From: Carex sylvatica
Taxonomy: Eukaryota > Streptophyta > Magnoliopsida > Poales > Cyperaceae
NCBI GenBank assembly: GCA_964058845.1
Contig: CAXKVR010000880.1
Location: forward strand, 1-22,282
Length of the DNA stretch: 22,282 nt
Direction of reading: 5' to 3'
The position numbers and the translations under genes are program-made. Below are positions 1 through 10,531 of this stretch, in pieces (position 1 is the stretch's first letter; each line of letters starts with the position of its first letter). Under the pieces are notes generated by a model. That model did no database searches. It saw only the letters and a list, made by a program, of their open reading frames with translations, and was not told the DNA's origin.

Positions 1-82
1 AGAACCGTCGGCCTGAGTCGCGCGTACCGCCGCCGCTGCCACCTCCTCTTTAAACTAGGTCCGATGGGCATAGGGATGATGA

Positions 83-160
83 GCCGATTAGGGAGAAGGG
101 TGCTGTGAAATTTGAAGAGGAGGCGATTAGAGAAAAGGTGCTGCAAAATTTGAAGAGGAG
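83..160. repeat. 39-bp tandem duplication, GA-rich
   Basis: Two adjacent copies of a 39-bp unit starting gccgatta/ggcgatta and ending in a GA-rich run lie at 83-121 and 122-160, with several mismatches. The first 60 bases are noticeably GC-richer than what follows and could be the edge of a neighbouring gene, but no reading frame supports this. From about 180 to 565 the sequence is AT-rich and I see no feature. Confidence 0.6.
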
Positions 161-1050
161 GAGGCGATATCAACTGGAGGGTTCGGTTTTTGTATGAAGG
201 GATAATCGAAAATACATAATTATAATTATGTATATCAAAACAGTATTTGTCAATTAAATTTTAATAAAAATATTATAAAAATACAATAATAATGGCAAAT
301 TTAAGATTTAAGAGGTTTTGTAGTGATATTTTTACAATTTTAAAGTTTGCAGTGGTAATCTCACAATTTCATAGTTTTGTAGTGACAATCTCATAATTTT
401 TCCTTATACATATTAAGAGGCTGAAAAATGAACACACTAAAATTAATCAATCATAGTTAAAATTAAAACATTTAATTAAGAGTTCATCTTGAAACGAATT
501 AAAAAATTATAAAATCAAACACAACCCTCATGAAATAAAACAAAATTAACTATCCAAATCATATATTCTTAAATGGAAGCGTCTAATTGTCCACAGACAT
601 TTGTCCACCATTTGCCCACAGAAAAACTGTCATTTGACCTGTGCGAATCCTGTAAATTTAATAATTTAATGCTGTAACTTATAAAAATAATATTATGAAA
701 AACATAATCAAAAATTTCAGATATCCAGAAACTTTCATTAACGGTTTGCAACTTGGCCAACTTGGCAAACTAACTGTACTTCGTGCGAGACCACTTGGCA
801 AACTAATTATACTTTTCTTACTAACAGTTAATGAAAGTTATTTGCAATTAATGCCAGTTATTTGCGGTTAATGATAATTTTACAAAAACTTCTATAACAT
901 TCCAAATCCAGAAAACATTTACAACTGACATTTTTTTCAAAATAAATCTCGAAAATATTATTTTTTCGCAAAATTATAAATTTTTAATTTTTTTAAAATT
1001 TTATAATTTTTTCCTTCATACTCTCAATGTAAATTTCAATACTGTAAAAT

Positions 1051-1368
1051 CTTGCGTCAATCCTATAAAATTGCTAAATCAATGCTGTAACTTGTGTAAC
1101 AAATATTATAAAAACGTAATTATCATTTTCAACTATCCAAGAACACTATCATTAGACTTGCGTCAATCCTGTAAAATTACTAACTCCATGATGTAACTTA
1201 TGTAACAAATAATATAAAAACGTGATTATCATTTTCAAACATCCAATAAAACTTTCATTTGATTTGCGTCAATCCTGTAAAATTACTAACTCAATGCTGT
1301 AACTTATATAACACATCTTACAAAAAATGTAATTAAAATTTTTAAACATCCGGAAACTTTGAAACTAC
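1051..1368. repeat. 106-bp tandem repeat, three copies
   Basis: Copies begin at 1051, 1157 and 1263, each opening with yttgcgtcaatcctgtaaaa and continuing through a shared atgctgtaactt core and an aaaacgtaattatcatttt-like segment. A more diverged copy lies at about 640-740. The spacing is constant at 106 bp. No coding potential is seen. The repeats sit inside the putative non-autonomous element at 575-2351. Confidence 0.8.
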
Positions 1369-1401
1369 CAGTACAAATTTAATGTGTCATATCCTGTAAA
1401 A

Positions 1402-1770
1402 TGACAAGATCAATACTCCATATCACCTCTCTATCATCTCTTTCCTCCATATTTTCATAAGATGAATACTGTAAAATTAATAGGTTGAATACTTTAAAAT
1501 GACAAGATCAATACTCCATATCGGCTCTCTATCATCTCTTTCCATCATATTTTCACAAAATAAATACTGTAAAATAATAAAATGAATACTATAAAATTAA
1601 CGGAACAATACTATAAAATTAACATATCAATACTCCATATCGCATCTCTATCATCTCTTTCTTCCAAATTTTCACAAGATGAATACTGTAAAATTAACAG
1701 ATCAATACTCTATATCGTCTCTCTATCATCTCTCATCCATGTCGCATCTCTCAAATCATCTCCTCATATC
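1402..1770. repeat. second repeat family, four irregular copies
   Basis: A unit containing gatcaatactccatatc, then ctctctatcatctcttt and a tactgtaaaatta tail, recurs with copies near 1404, 1502, 1624 and 1698. The spacing is uneven (about 98, 120 and 75 bp). Short plus-strand open frames across this stretch are composed of the repeat and do not look like genes. Confidence 0.7.
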
Positions 1771-2360
1771 TCCTCCATATCGAAAATCAACATAAATAAA
1801 GAAATAATTACGAAATCCCTTACTGTATCAAATCAAATAATAAATTCAAATAAAAGTTCAAAACAATGCTAAATCTGTTACTACATCAAATCAAACAACA
1901 AATTCAATAGAAATAAAGAAATAACTCACTAGATTTAAATTTCGTCATGTTCTTCAACCCAACAACTTTTATCCGATCAAAATCCACTCCTGAAGGTTCC
2001 GTCGAGAAAGAGAAACGAAAGATGAAAGAAATCGCAAAAAGAGAAAGAAAATTGCAGAAAGAGTAAGAAAATCGTGAAAAGAGAAAGAAAACCTCCTGAA
2101 GATTCTCGCCTCTCATATCACTCTTGAATGTTCCCTCGAGACGAAAGAGGAAGAAAATCACGAAAATTACGAAACAAATTTGATCAGAATGTGAAATTTT
2201 GTAAATGAAATTCAAAAAAGAAAGGTGCGATGACAAATTTAAATAGAAGACGTATAGGTACAAACCGAAGACAGTTAAAAATAGTTAAAGCTGAGAGTAG
2301 ATAACGCTGTGGACAGATGGTGAACAAAACAGTGTGAATGAAAACCTTCTCTTCTTAAAT

Positions 2361-2935
2361 AGAAATGCAAAATAAAAATTGTAATAATTAGTTATATCAA
2401 AAATTATAGCACCAAAGTCCCCATTTCAAACATTTTGTTGACAAGTTAAAACTCATTTCAAAGTTATGACATGCTATTTATCTATGCTCTGGGTGAGTTC
2501 GTCTAAAATTTAAGTACAGAAAATTTGGAAAATTAGCAAGTCATTAATATAAAATAGGCATACAAAAAGTACACATCAACCAACATTTTATGTGCTACAA
2601 AACTGAGCATAGTATAAGTTCTAACTCAACCAACTATTAGTGCAGCTATAAACCTAGAGAAATTGTATTTAGAATTCAAAAAGAAAAATGATAAATCTCG
2701 AACTTGCAGGGCACCAAACCGTCCTTACTAACTGTTTCCTAAACTAACATGATATTTACGCGCTGCGCCAGATGATGCACCAAATCCTCTAAATTACCAA
2801 AAGTCCAAATAAAGAAACACAGAATTAAGTAAATTAGAAAACACAGACTGGCGTGTCATTTCCAGAACCTTATCAGAATATACTTCTCAGGCATCCATTC
2901 CTTGCATGTCGATTCTCTTCTGATATGGCATCAAC
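2361..2935. other. intergenic, 3' flank of the TM9SF gene
   Basis: This AT-rich stretch holds no gene I can support. The part next to 2935 must include the 3' UTR of the minus-strand TM9SF gene. I could not identify a convincing polyadenylation signal. Confidence 0.5.
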
Positions 2936-5900
2936 TTAATCGCACTTGATATTTCGGTAGATTCTTCGAACAAATAGAGCTGATCCTAGATAACCCACAG
3001 CACCTGATGTTTTGAACAGAGTAAAATTTAAGTGTTGCCTCAAGAAAAAATGCACTGATTAGTATCACTAGAAGCAGGGCATCTTGCAAATCTGACCTTG
3101 AAAAAAATGCACTGATCAAGTTCGAATATTATACTTTGATCTAAAACTACACAGAGCACTGCTTTGCATTCTCTCTGTATGGCTTATTTTACAAACTAAC
3201 ATGATAGAGAGGGAGGGGCAGGGGGGAGAGCACTCACCACAGAGGATGCCCAGGCCCAGACAGAACATGAGAGTATACCCAAAGTAGAAACTAGTCTGGA
3301 AGAATCCAGACATTTTGGTCTTCACATGGTAGTAGTAGATGGAATAGATGTACACATAAAGCGCCGTTGAGGCAGCTGAGAAGAATGATGTCCACTGCCA
3401 GTGATAGTTCTCAGCATTCAGCAGAAAGTATGTCCCCACAATTGTCACACAAATCGTGACAATTAACAGGATTAGGAACACCAGTAGCATGAAGCCATAC
3501 ACATAGTACACCTGGGCATAAACATGAAAAGGTTAAGTTGTGAAATGAGATACGTAACTTGCTTATGCGAATCTTCAATTTTTAACTTTTGATCTAGCAA
3601 GTTGCTAAACAAGAATATCTGCTTCAAAGACCCCATCAAAACTTACCATCATGTCATACAGATTTATTGCTCTTTCTTTAAAATATTTACCTTTTAGAGT
3701 AGGGTTAAAATGCCCCATCATGCCCCAACATCATTATCTCTATTTTCAAAGTCTATATAATCAATCTGAATCGTTCAACATGATATTCATGCTAAAATGT
3801 GCTTGGTTAACAAATTTTATAATTTTTTTACTAATTGTTTAGACAGGTACAAAATCACTATTTTGAATGGTCCAGAATCTTCTAAAAACAGTGATTTTGT
3901 ACCTATCTTAAAAAATAGCAAAAACAATTTTAAAAATATAAAATTATGTATCCAAGCACATTTTAATATGAAGATCATATTGAGCGGTTCAAGTCGACTG
4001 TTTAAACTTTGAAAATAGAGATAACGATATTGGGGCACAAAACCAATGGGGGCATTTTAACCCTGCTCTTTTTGTTATGCTATTCATGTTGTAGGCTATA
4101 TAAGTCTAGGGATCAAGTTTGGCTCTTGAAAAATGAAAAAAATAAAAAAAATAAAAAATTATAAAATGAGTACAGTACAAGTCAGGGTCAAACTTTGGCA
4201 TGAACATTACTGGACGTAAAGTAGTTCATGGTACTTTTTGAAATCACTGGACAAAAGCCCCTTCAGAAATTTTAAAATTAAGCATTATTTTATTCATAAG
4301 TACATTAGTTCATCGTGATTAATGTTATATAAGAATCCCACAATGACATCGTCCAGCTATTCTACTGGCTTGTATTCTATGAACAAACCTCAGTGCATAG
4401 AAACCAGACCAGAAAACAAAAACAAACAAAAAATGAAAAAGAAATACACAAACATATAGATCTACCTTGTAATTCCAAAAGGAGGTGAAAACAAAGTACA
4501 TCTCAATGAAGATGCTCCCAAATGGAAGCAAGCCTCCCATCATCGCAACCACCAGAGGGGTGAGGTACCATTTTTTCTCGGGTATCGGGCGGGGTATTGT
4601 CTTTACCCGGCAGGGGTTGTTGGGAGACCCACTCCAATTCCTACCCACAACTGTACCCAACAGGGCGAGCGGGAAGGAGATGAATGCCCAGAGAACAAAC
4701 ATAACCACCATTGTGCCAAAAGGTATTGCAGCCAGAGACCGATAGAAGATGGCGATTGTGTTTAGTGCTAGGCCAATACTAAAGCACATGAATGGAAAGA
4801 GCGAAGCGGTAAGGATCATTGCTTGGATCCAGTTCTTGCCTAAAATTGCATCAAGAAAGAATTTGGAGTAATCATTAGTATAAAGTAGTTATAAGGTAGT
4901 AGACCAGTCATGCTACAAACATTTTTTTTTTGTGAAAATTTGAGAGGAAAGATAGGATAAAGCTTAAAAATTCAAACAATTATAAAGAACTGAATAGCAG
5001 TGCATTATATGGCGTTCAGCAATATTTAACATGGTAGAACCCCTAAAGATAATGGTATTGATAATGTCAAGTGATAAATTTTCACAAAAATACACACAAG
5101 CACAACAACAAATGGAATGCAATATGAAAAGAGTCAGTTGGAAAGGGCACACTAACCTCCATTTCTTGAGTAGAGTCCGCCACTGACATATCCTGAGATG
5201 AAAGAGGTGAGCGCATAGCACAATATAAACGTCGTAGTAATAGTCCCTCGCCTGGAGATATCAAAGTGATTAAATGAAAATAGTAGCTTCACACCAAGTG
5301 GAAATACTAGCTTCCGTGAAAACTAAGTCATACATTAATATTATAAATCAACAGCATCTACCTGGAAAGTAACACAGGTGAGTACTACTTTCAACGGAAT
5401 CTACAAATATATTCATCGCAAACCTCAATTTCAAGCTTATATTGAGACATTAACCCAGTGCAGAACTACAATGCTGTTTAGTTTATATCGCATAAGCTAT
5501 TGATAGAACCAAGCACAAAATAGGGTTACAAAAAATCTATTTTTTGACCCAATAAAATTTTAAATAGCTTCTTTTAAATCCACTGCATGTAGAAGTTAAG
5601 ATAAAACTAATAAGAATAGATACTTACCCAATGTACAACATTCCTACAATAGCCAACACGATTACTAGCAGAACAAGAGTGGCAAGCTGTGCACCGATAC
5701 CCACAAAAGCTGAAATAAGCACCAAACTACAAGGTGTCCTGAAGACATCTCCATGAACCAGCTTCCATCCGGATTCCTCATTAACATCTCTCTCCTTTCA
5801 AATATTAAAAAAAAAAAAAAAAATCTACAATCAAAATGTATGGCGCGGTTTGAAAATGCATATTGAAAGGATGCAATCTAAAGTTATTTACCAGACTTTC

Positions 5901-8229
5901 GATATCATCATCCTCACGAGCATATTTTGCATAATCATTTCTCAGAGTACGCATCAGTATCATAGAAACCAGCCCCGTGAGGAAAATAACCATCATGAAT
6001 GAATTGAAGATAGAGAACCAGTGAATCTGTAATCCAATTAATCAGATGTGGTCATACTAGGAAGTGAGGCTTGCCAAAGTAGGATCACTAAAATATGTTG
6101 CAATAGATTAATCAATTTCAATATGGAAAAGAAATTTTCATTCAGTCATATCTCAGTTCTTATTTGAATTACAATAAACATGAAAAATGCAACTACCTGA
6201 TGCTCAAAGAAAGGATAATCTAGGTAAACATCAAAACGGTGTGCAAATGTTATATTTGTTTCTACCCACTTCACAGAGTAGGTCATGTCAACTGTTTTAC
6301 CAGCTTCCAAAAGTTTCGGGCTCTGTTGAGTGAGGTTAACATGAATAATCTGAAACATAACAACAATAATAAGAAAAAATCCTTCGATTACAGGTCAAAG
6401 AATGTTATGTTGTGAATTGAAAGGCAAACAACATAAGGTACAAACCCTGTCGCCATTATATCTAACACTTATGTCCTTGTGTGTGAAAATGTAGTGCTTG
6501 TTCTCATTGTTCTTGTCAGTTTCTCCAACAAAACCTGCTAATGAAATAATTCACTGAATATTATAGTCCAACTTCAACCAAAAGAAAAAAGTTGCAAATT
6601 TTCTTAGCAATTAAAATTGTGTCAAGTTGACCCAATCTTTAGATCATGGAAAACATATATCACCAGTAAAACTTTTGGATCTCAACTTGAGACTTTCATT
6701 ACGTTGAGACATGAGAGTTGGGTGTTCAAAAATGAGGGATTTGTGGCAGGGATCAGGTATAATTTGACTTAAACATCAACATATGTACAATAAAGAGAAA
6801 ATTACAGTTATACTCAGCATACCAGATGAGAACTGGTCAGCTTTCAGAGTGCCAGAAAATTTGGAAAACCAGAGGGTCCTGAGATCTTTTCATAGGAAAT
6901 TCTAGAACTGACCGCTTACATATACACACAAACCAGATCTTGTCAAGTCTTTAAAGAGGGCTTTGTACAGAGGACTAGTAAGCATACATGAAAAATGATT
7001 TAATATCTACACTCCATTGAACTTAACAGCAAATATAAACTAAACAACATTGATATAATTACATACCCCACAAAGGCAGATCATCTATTGCAGCAAAGGG
7101 AAGCAAACCAAAAAAAACAAGAATTAGTTAGAAATGGCAAAGACATAACTTCCCCCAGAAAAGCATCACATAACACATTAAAAACTGACCTATGAAGAAC
7201 TCAAACCAATATGCATTTTCAATGGCATCAGTGAACTGCTGCACCTTAGAAGCATCAAGTTCGAGTGTACAAATGGTGCTCCTGTCCACATTCCCTGTCA
7301 ATACAGAGTTTACTTTTAGTTGGTCTGCTGATGTGCACACAGTTTTCTTTCTGCAACTATAGAGAACTAACGGGAGCTACCTAATACCATCCTGGGTCAG
7401 GTACCAGGTGACCGCGATACCACAACAATGCAATTAGCAAGACCTGATGATATATCAGTAATTTCCAGTTCAACCTTTCAGTCTAACAGGTCTTATTGGC
7501 TTTGTTGCGGTGTTAATTGAGGTTTTAAGCAGGGTACATGTCTTACACCAAGATTAAATTTCAGAATCAGGTACCAATTACAATTTACCAAAGGCATCAA
7601 TCATAATCCAAACTATACCAGATCCTAGCCAGTATGTACCAGTTAATTACTATACACAAGGTACATATAGACAAGAAATAGATAAAACTGTAAGCTACAT
7701 TACTTAAGAACTTGATCTCAATTTGGCTATCAATCAGCTCATTCCCGCCCAAAACCTCTCCAAGACCACCCCATCTGTGCGGAGGGTTTTCTGACAGCTT
7801 ACAAAAGGGAAGGCTGTAGTAATTGTATGTTTCCTGGGGATTGTTATATGGCCCCACCTTGTTCACCCAAAGAGTCACTGCCTCATCAGCTCGATACTGT
7901 ATATAGCATCACAAAGGTGCAACCAGTTACTATGTGAATTATGTACAGAAAATGATGCACGTAAGAAGTCCAACAAAGAAAACATAATTGGAGGCAAAAA
8001 GCAGTCAAAGGTGACCACACTCCGAGATCACTGGCGCATAAATTCAAATCCAGATCTATAAATAAAACGAAGATGTGTACTTTTCACTACTAGGTTGAGG
8101 GCATAGATCTAAAGCGAACAGTCGGATAAGAGATCAACAGCTAAGGTGTACCTTGTGATCGGATTCGGAGGCGGAGGCGGAGGAGAAGGTGGCGGCGATG
8201 AGGAGAAGGAATCCGACGATGGATCGCAT
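2936..8229 (-). CDS. transmembrane 9 superfamily protein (TMN/EMP70 nonaspanin), 12 exons
   Basis: Exons on the minus strand: 8229-8152, 7896-7704, 7294-7190, 7084-7067, 6534-6446, 6349-6197, 6026-5892, 5794-5628, 5251-5157, 4839-4466, 3511-3238, 3003-2936. All introns are GT-AG, phases agree, and the total is 1,749 nt (582 residues), close to the roughly 590 of plant TMN proteins. Residues 1-20 are a signal peptide ([13 protein letters not shown], ending SASA). A lumenal domain follows to about residue 212, with [18 protein letters not shown] near its start and possible glycosylation sites at N166 and N193. The first membrane segment is at about 214-238, then eight more expected through the C-terminal half, including the family-typical [25 protein letters not shown] and [10 protein letters not shown]. 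The protein ends RNIKCD, a KXD motif known in plant EMP proteins to bind coatomer and hold them in the Golgi. It is therefore a Golgi/endosomal nonaspanin, most like Arabidopsis TMN1. The exact paralogue is uncertain. Confidence 0.96.
3696..4069. mobile_element. 374-bp foldback MITE in intron 10 of the TM9SF gene
   Basis: The segment is an inverted repeat along nearly its whole length. The left end agagtagggttaaaatgccc matches the complement of the right end (one difference in this block), and the pairing continues through tatctctattttcaaag to an inner pair aggtacaaaatcact (3845-3859) and agtgattttgtacct (3890-3904), leaving a loop of about 30 bases. It lies in the 954-bp intron 4465-3512. 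Two overlapping short open frames on opposite strands inside it are mirror images of each other, an effect of the palindrome. I could not settle the target duplication, so the superfamily is undetermined. Confidence 0.8.
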
Positions 8230-9204
8230 CTGGCTCGTCGGATCGAATCGGACCGGATCTGACAAGGATTCGACCCGAACGAGAGAGCACTGGAAAGAGG
8301 AGGTCAGTAAGGTAAGATGCAGCAGAGTTTATGAAACTTGAAGCCGCTCTATCGAATATCGAGACTCAAGAAAAATATTGGTTACGCTCGGTGCAATAAC
8401 ATCATCGGAGCTCAACACGGGTTCAGACGACAATTCCCCAACTGAAAAGCAGGCCGTATTTAGTAGGCCCAAAATGTTTGATGCTTTGAGCCTTTAATAA
8501 TGGACACGTCTTTTGTTGATCCAAAAACAATTTTTAGTACAGTCTGGAAACTTCTAACCTACTCTAAACAAAGCGGGCTACTATAACCCACTTTTATGTC
8601 ATACAGAATTACATTAAACCAAACCCTGTCATAAAAAGATTCAGATCTAGTAGAGTATCTTACCAGTATCTTACCGTGTAGAATGAGGAATATACACCGT
8701 TTGTTTTAATTGATACAAATTTGAACAATGACAAGATCTAAAATATTTTATTCGTAATTTGCAATATAATTCTAAAAATATGATGCTTGTGTTTGCTATT
8801 TCTTCCTTCTTTTTTGTGATGACATGGGGAGCAGACAGGGGATTTAAATCTGTTTGACTACTTTTTTATTTTTATTTTCCTTTTGTTGATATTAGTTCTG
8901 TGTTTGCTTTTATCAATGAACGCAATTACGCAAGTTACTTTCATTGATTTTTTTTTTTAATTAGATAGTTCGTTATCTGAACACATATAATATATAAAAT
9001 ATCTAAAGTTTTAAGAAAGAAGTTGTGAATAATGTGGGAATGAATCATAAATTATTAGTAATTCGTATATTTCGTTAAGTTTTGGGATAATTTCGGAAAT
9101 AATATGTAAATTCGTTTAATTCGTCTATTTATTTGGGAAGGTTTCTCGAAACAAATAAATGTTATATGTGGGCGAGCTAAATCGGCACAAGGCCTTTAGT
9201 CACA
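8230..9204. other. 5' flank of the TM9SF gene up to the MULE insertion
   Basis: This 975-bp stretch must contain the 5' UTR and proximal promoter of the minus-strand TM9SF gene, whose ATG is at 8229-8227. The first 100 bases are GC-richer, as expected of a leader. A short direct repeat, cagtatcttacc, is visible near 8658-8676. I find no clear TATA box and no other gene. Confidence 0.5.
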
Positions 9205-9213
9205 CAAAAGTTG
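9205..9213. repeat. target-site duplication, left copy
   Basis: The nine bases caaaagttg abut the left TIR and recur exactly at 18878-18886 abutting the right TIR. The flanking base differs on each side, so the match is exactly nine, the length typical of Mutator insertion. Confidence 0.93.
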
Positions 9214-9435
9214 CGGCCATTTTTATTAATATCCCCTCTGAAAAAGAAAATTTTAAAAATAACCCTGCTATTAATTTTTTTTTATTCATGCCCTGACCGC
9301 CAGGCCCATGGGCGGCCCAAATTCCTAATGGGGCGCCACAGGCACGGGCGGTCCAAACATCAAGTGGGGCGCTCCCCCCACGGGCGGTCCAAATAACATG
9401 TGGGGCGCCCCCCCCACGGGCGGTCCAAAGGGGAT
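9214..9435. repeat. left terminal inverted repeat of the MULE, 222 bp
   Basis: It begins cggccatttttattaatatc and matches the complement of 18656-18877 over 222 bases. The only difference I see is at 9218 (c here, t in the other copy). The outer 90 bases are AT-rich; the inner part is GC-rich and made of a 36-bp tandem repeat. In MuDR the TIRs hold the promoter and the transposase-binding site, so the same is likely here. Confidence 0.95.
9310..9433. repeat. 36-bp tandem repeat inside the TIR
   Basis: Units start gggcggyccaaa and contain tggggcgc. They occupy 9310-9345, 9346-9381, 9382-9417 and a partial 9418-9433, an exact 36-bp period over 3.4 copies. The mirror copy is at 18658-18781. The array is rich in CpG and CNG sites, in contrast with the AT-rich surroundings, so it is a likely target of DNA methylation. 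Open frames reading through it on either strand are artefacts of the period being a multiple of three. Confidence 0.9.
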
Positions 9436-9741
9436 TAATAATCCCAGCCGAACCCTCTCCTCCTCTCTGCCTCTTCTCTCTGCCTCTTCTGCTCCGCACC
9501 AAACCGGAAAAAAAAAAAAACCCAGCGCCGCCCAGTTCCGCCCACCCCCACCTCCCCTCTCCGGCCAACTCCTCTCCATCTTGTTCTCTCTCCTTTCCCT
9601 CAAGCCGCTTCACCGAGCCGCTTCACCGAGGTGCTTCACGAGCCACTTCACCGAGCCGCTTCACCGAGGTGCTTCACCGAGCCGCTTCACCGAGGACCGC
9701 TGCACCGAGCACTACCACTGCCTCTGCACCGAGCTTGTCAT
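9436..9741 (+). promoter_or_regulatory. probable promoter and noncoding first exon of the PMD gene
   Basis: Immediately inside the left TIR is a pyrimidine-rich stretch (ctctcctcctctctgcctct near 9455), like the Y patch of plant core promoters. It is followed by GC-richer sequence ending at a possible splice donor, cat|gtaatttc, at 9742. No TATA box is evident. A 115-codon open frame crosses it, but it is built from the TIR and a 13-bp repeat that shifts frame, so I treat the region as a leader. Start and end are inferred. Confidence 0.45.
9605..9709. repeat. 13-bp tandem array in the PMD leader
   Basis: About eight units of ccgcttcaccgag (variants gtgcttcaccgag and ccacttcaccgag) run head to tail, one of them 12 bp and the last 15 bp. 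Because 13 is not a multiple of three, the array would shift frame every unit, which argues against coding. Confidence 0.85.
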
Positions 9742-9774
9742 GTAATTTCTTTTTCGATTCAATAAGTTTTTTAA

Positions 9775-9793
9775 TTTAGGGTTAGGGTTAGGG
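9775..9793 (+). repeat. short telomere-like run
   Basis: The sequence tttagggttagggttaggg is one plant-type unit (TTTAGGG) followed by two TTAGGG units. The complement contains the telo-box-like core AACCCTAA found in many plant promoters and leaders. Its place next to the leader exon suggests a regulatory box more than telomere-derived DNA. Confidence 0.5.
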
Positions 9794-10235
9794 TTTTGGA
9801 TTGAATTGGTTTAATTGTTGAATTTGTTGAATTGTGGCTCGATAATGGTTGAATTAGTTCAATTAGAGTTGTTTCGAATTTGTTGAATTGCTCGAATTAG
9901 TTGAATTGCTCGAATTAGTTGAATTGTCCGGATTGGTCGAATTGAATGTGATATGGTTATTATGGTAAAATTATTATGATGAAATTGTTTGAATTTTTTG
10001 GATGTGATAGGGTTATTTAGGGTTTATGGTTGTAAATTGCTTAAAAATATAGGGTTTATGGTTCAATTTAGGATGATTACGGATCAATTGCTTGAATTAT
10101 TTAAAAATTTAGAGTTAGGATTTATGGTTTAAAAAATTTAGGATTGAGGGATGTTCCGACATTTTTAAAAATACCCAAAAATAAAAATAAATTATTAAGA
10201 ATAACCACGATTTGGATAAAATTTTAAAAATGCCC

Positions 10236-10340
10236 AAACCGTGGATTTTTTTCACGGTTTTGAATTTTTTTCAAAACCGTGGAAAAAATTCACGGTTTTG
10301 ATTAAAAATACAAAACCATGGATTTATTCCACGGTTTTGG
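10236..10340. repeat. alternating cacggttttg / caaaaccgtg inverted repeats
   Basis: The 10-mer caaaaccgtg and its complement alternate about six times in 105 bp (one copy reads aaaccatgga). Several overlapping hairpins could form. The same ccacggttt core recurs in the foldback element at 10682-10828. Confidence 0.75.
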
Positions 10341-10350
10341 AATTTTATTC

Positions 10351-10351
<1 letters not shown>

Positions 10352-10382
<31 letters not shown>

Positions 10383-10531
10383 GGTTTGAATTTTTTTATG
10401 TAGATATGTATATGATGTATATGTATATAATATATGTATATGATGTATATGTATATAATATATGTATATATGTATATGTATATAATATATGTATATATGT
10501 ATATGTATATAATATATGTATGTATGTATAT
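10352..10531. repeat. T tract and TA-rich microsatellite
   Basis: A run of 28 T at 10352-10379 is followed from about 10399 by repeats of tatgtatatgtatataatata to about 10531. An open frame of 107 codons crossing it is low-complexity and not a gene. Confidence 0.85.

Larger units (their letters stand above)
575..2351. mobile_element. putative non-autonomous Mutator-like element
   Basis: The nine bases ttcttaaat occur at 566-574 and again at 2352-2360, and the match stops exactly at nine. Just inside them the two ends form an imperfect inverted repeat. The best part pairs tttgtccaccatttgcccac on the left (about 600-619) with the complement of 2308-2330. A 9-bp target duplication with terminal inverted repeats fits a MULE. 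No transposase frame is present inside; the interior is repeats and AT-rich DNA, so it would be non-autonomous. The TIRs are weak (about 19 of 22 in the best block, less outside), so chance similarity is possible. Confidence 0.38.

Noticed and set aside
1582..1872. 96-codon open frame on the plus strand
   Set aside because: It is made of the repeat family at 1402-1770; the residues simply repeat with the DNA unit and no domain is visible.
1904..2263. 119-codon open frame on the minus strand
   Set aside because: Phe/Ser-rich translation of a GAAA-rich stretch, with no recognisable family and no splice partner.
9200..9613. Matching open frames over both TIRs
   Set aside because: They arise because the 36-bp repeat is a multiple of three, and the same peptide appears at both ends by TIR symmetry.
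9398..9745. 115-codon plus-strand frame near the left TIR
   Set aside because: Begins in the TIR, crosses pyrimidine-rich sequence and a 13-bp array that shifts frame. More likely a promoter and untranslated leader.
9775..9793. Interstitial telomere
   Set aside because: Only three mixed units, far too short; a telo-box-like signal is the simpler reading.
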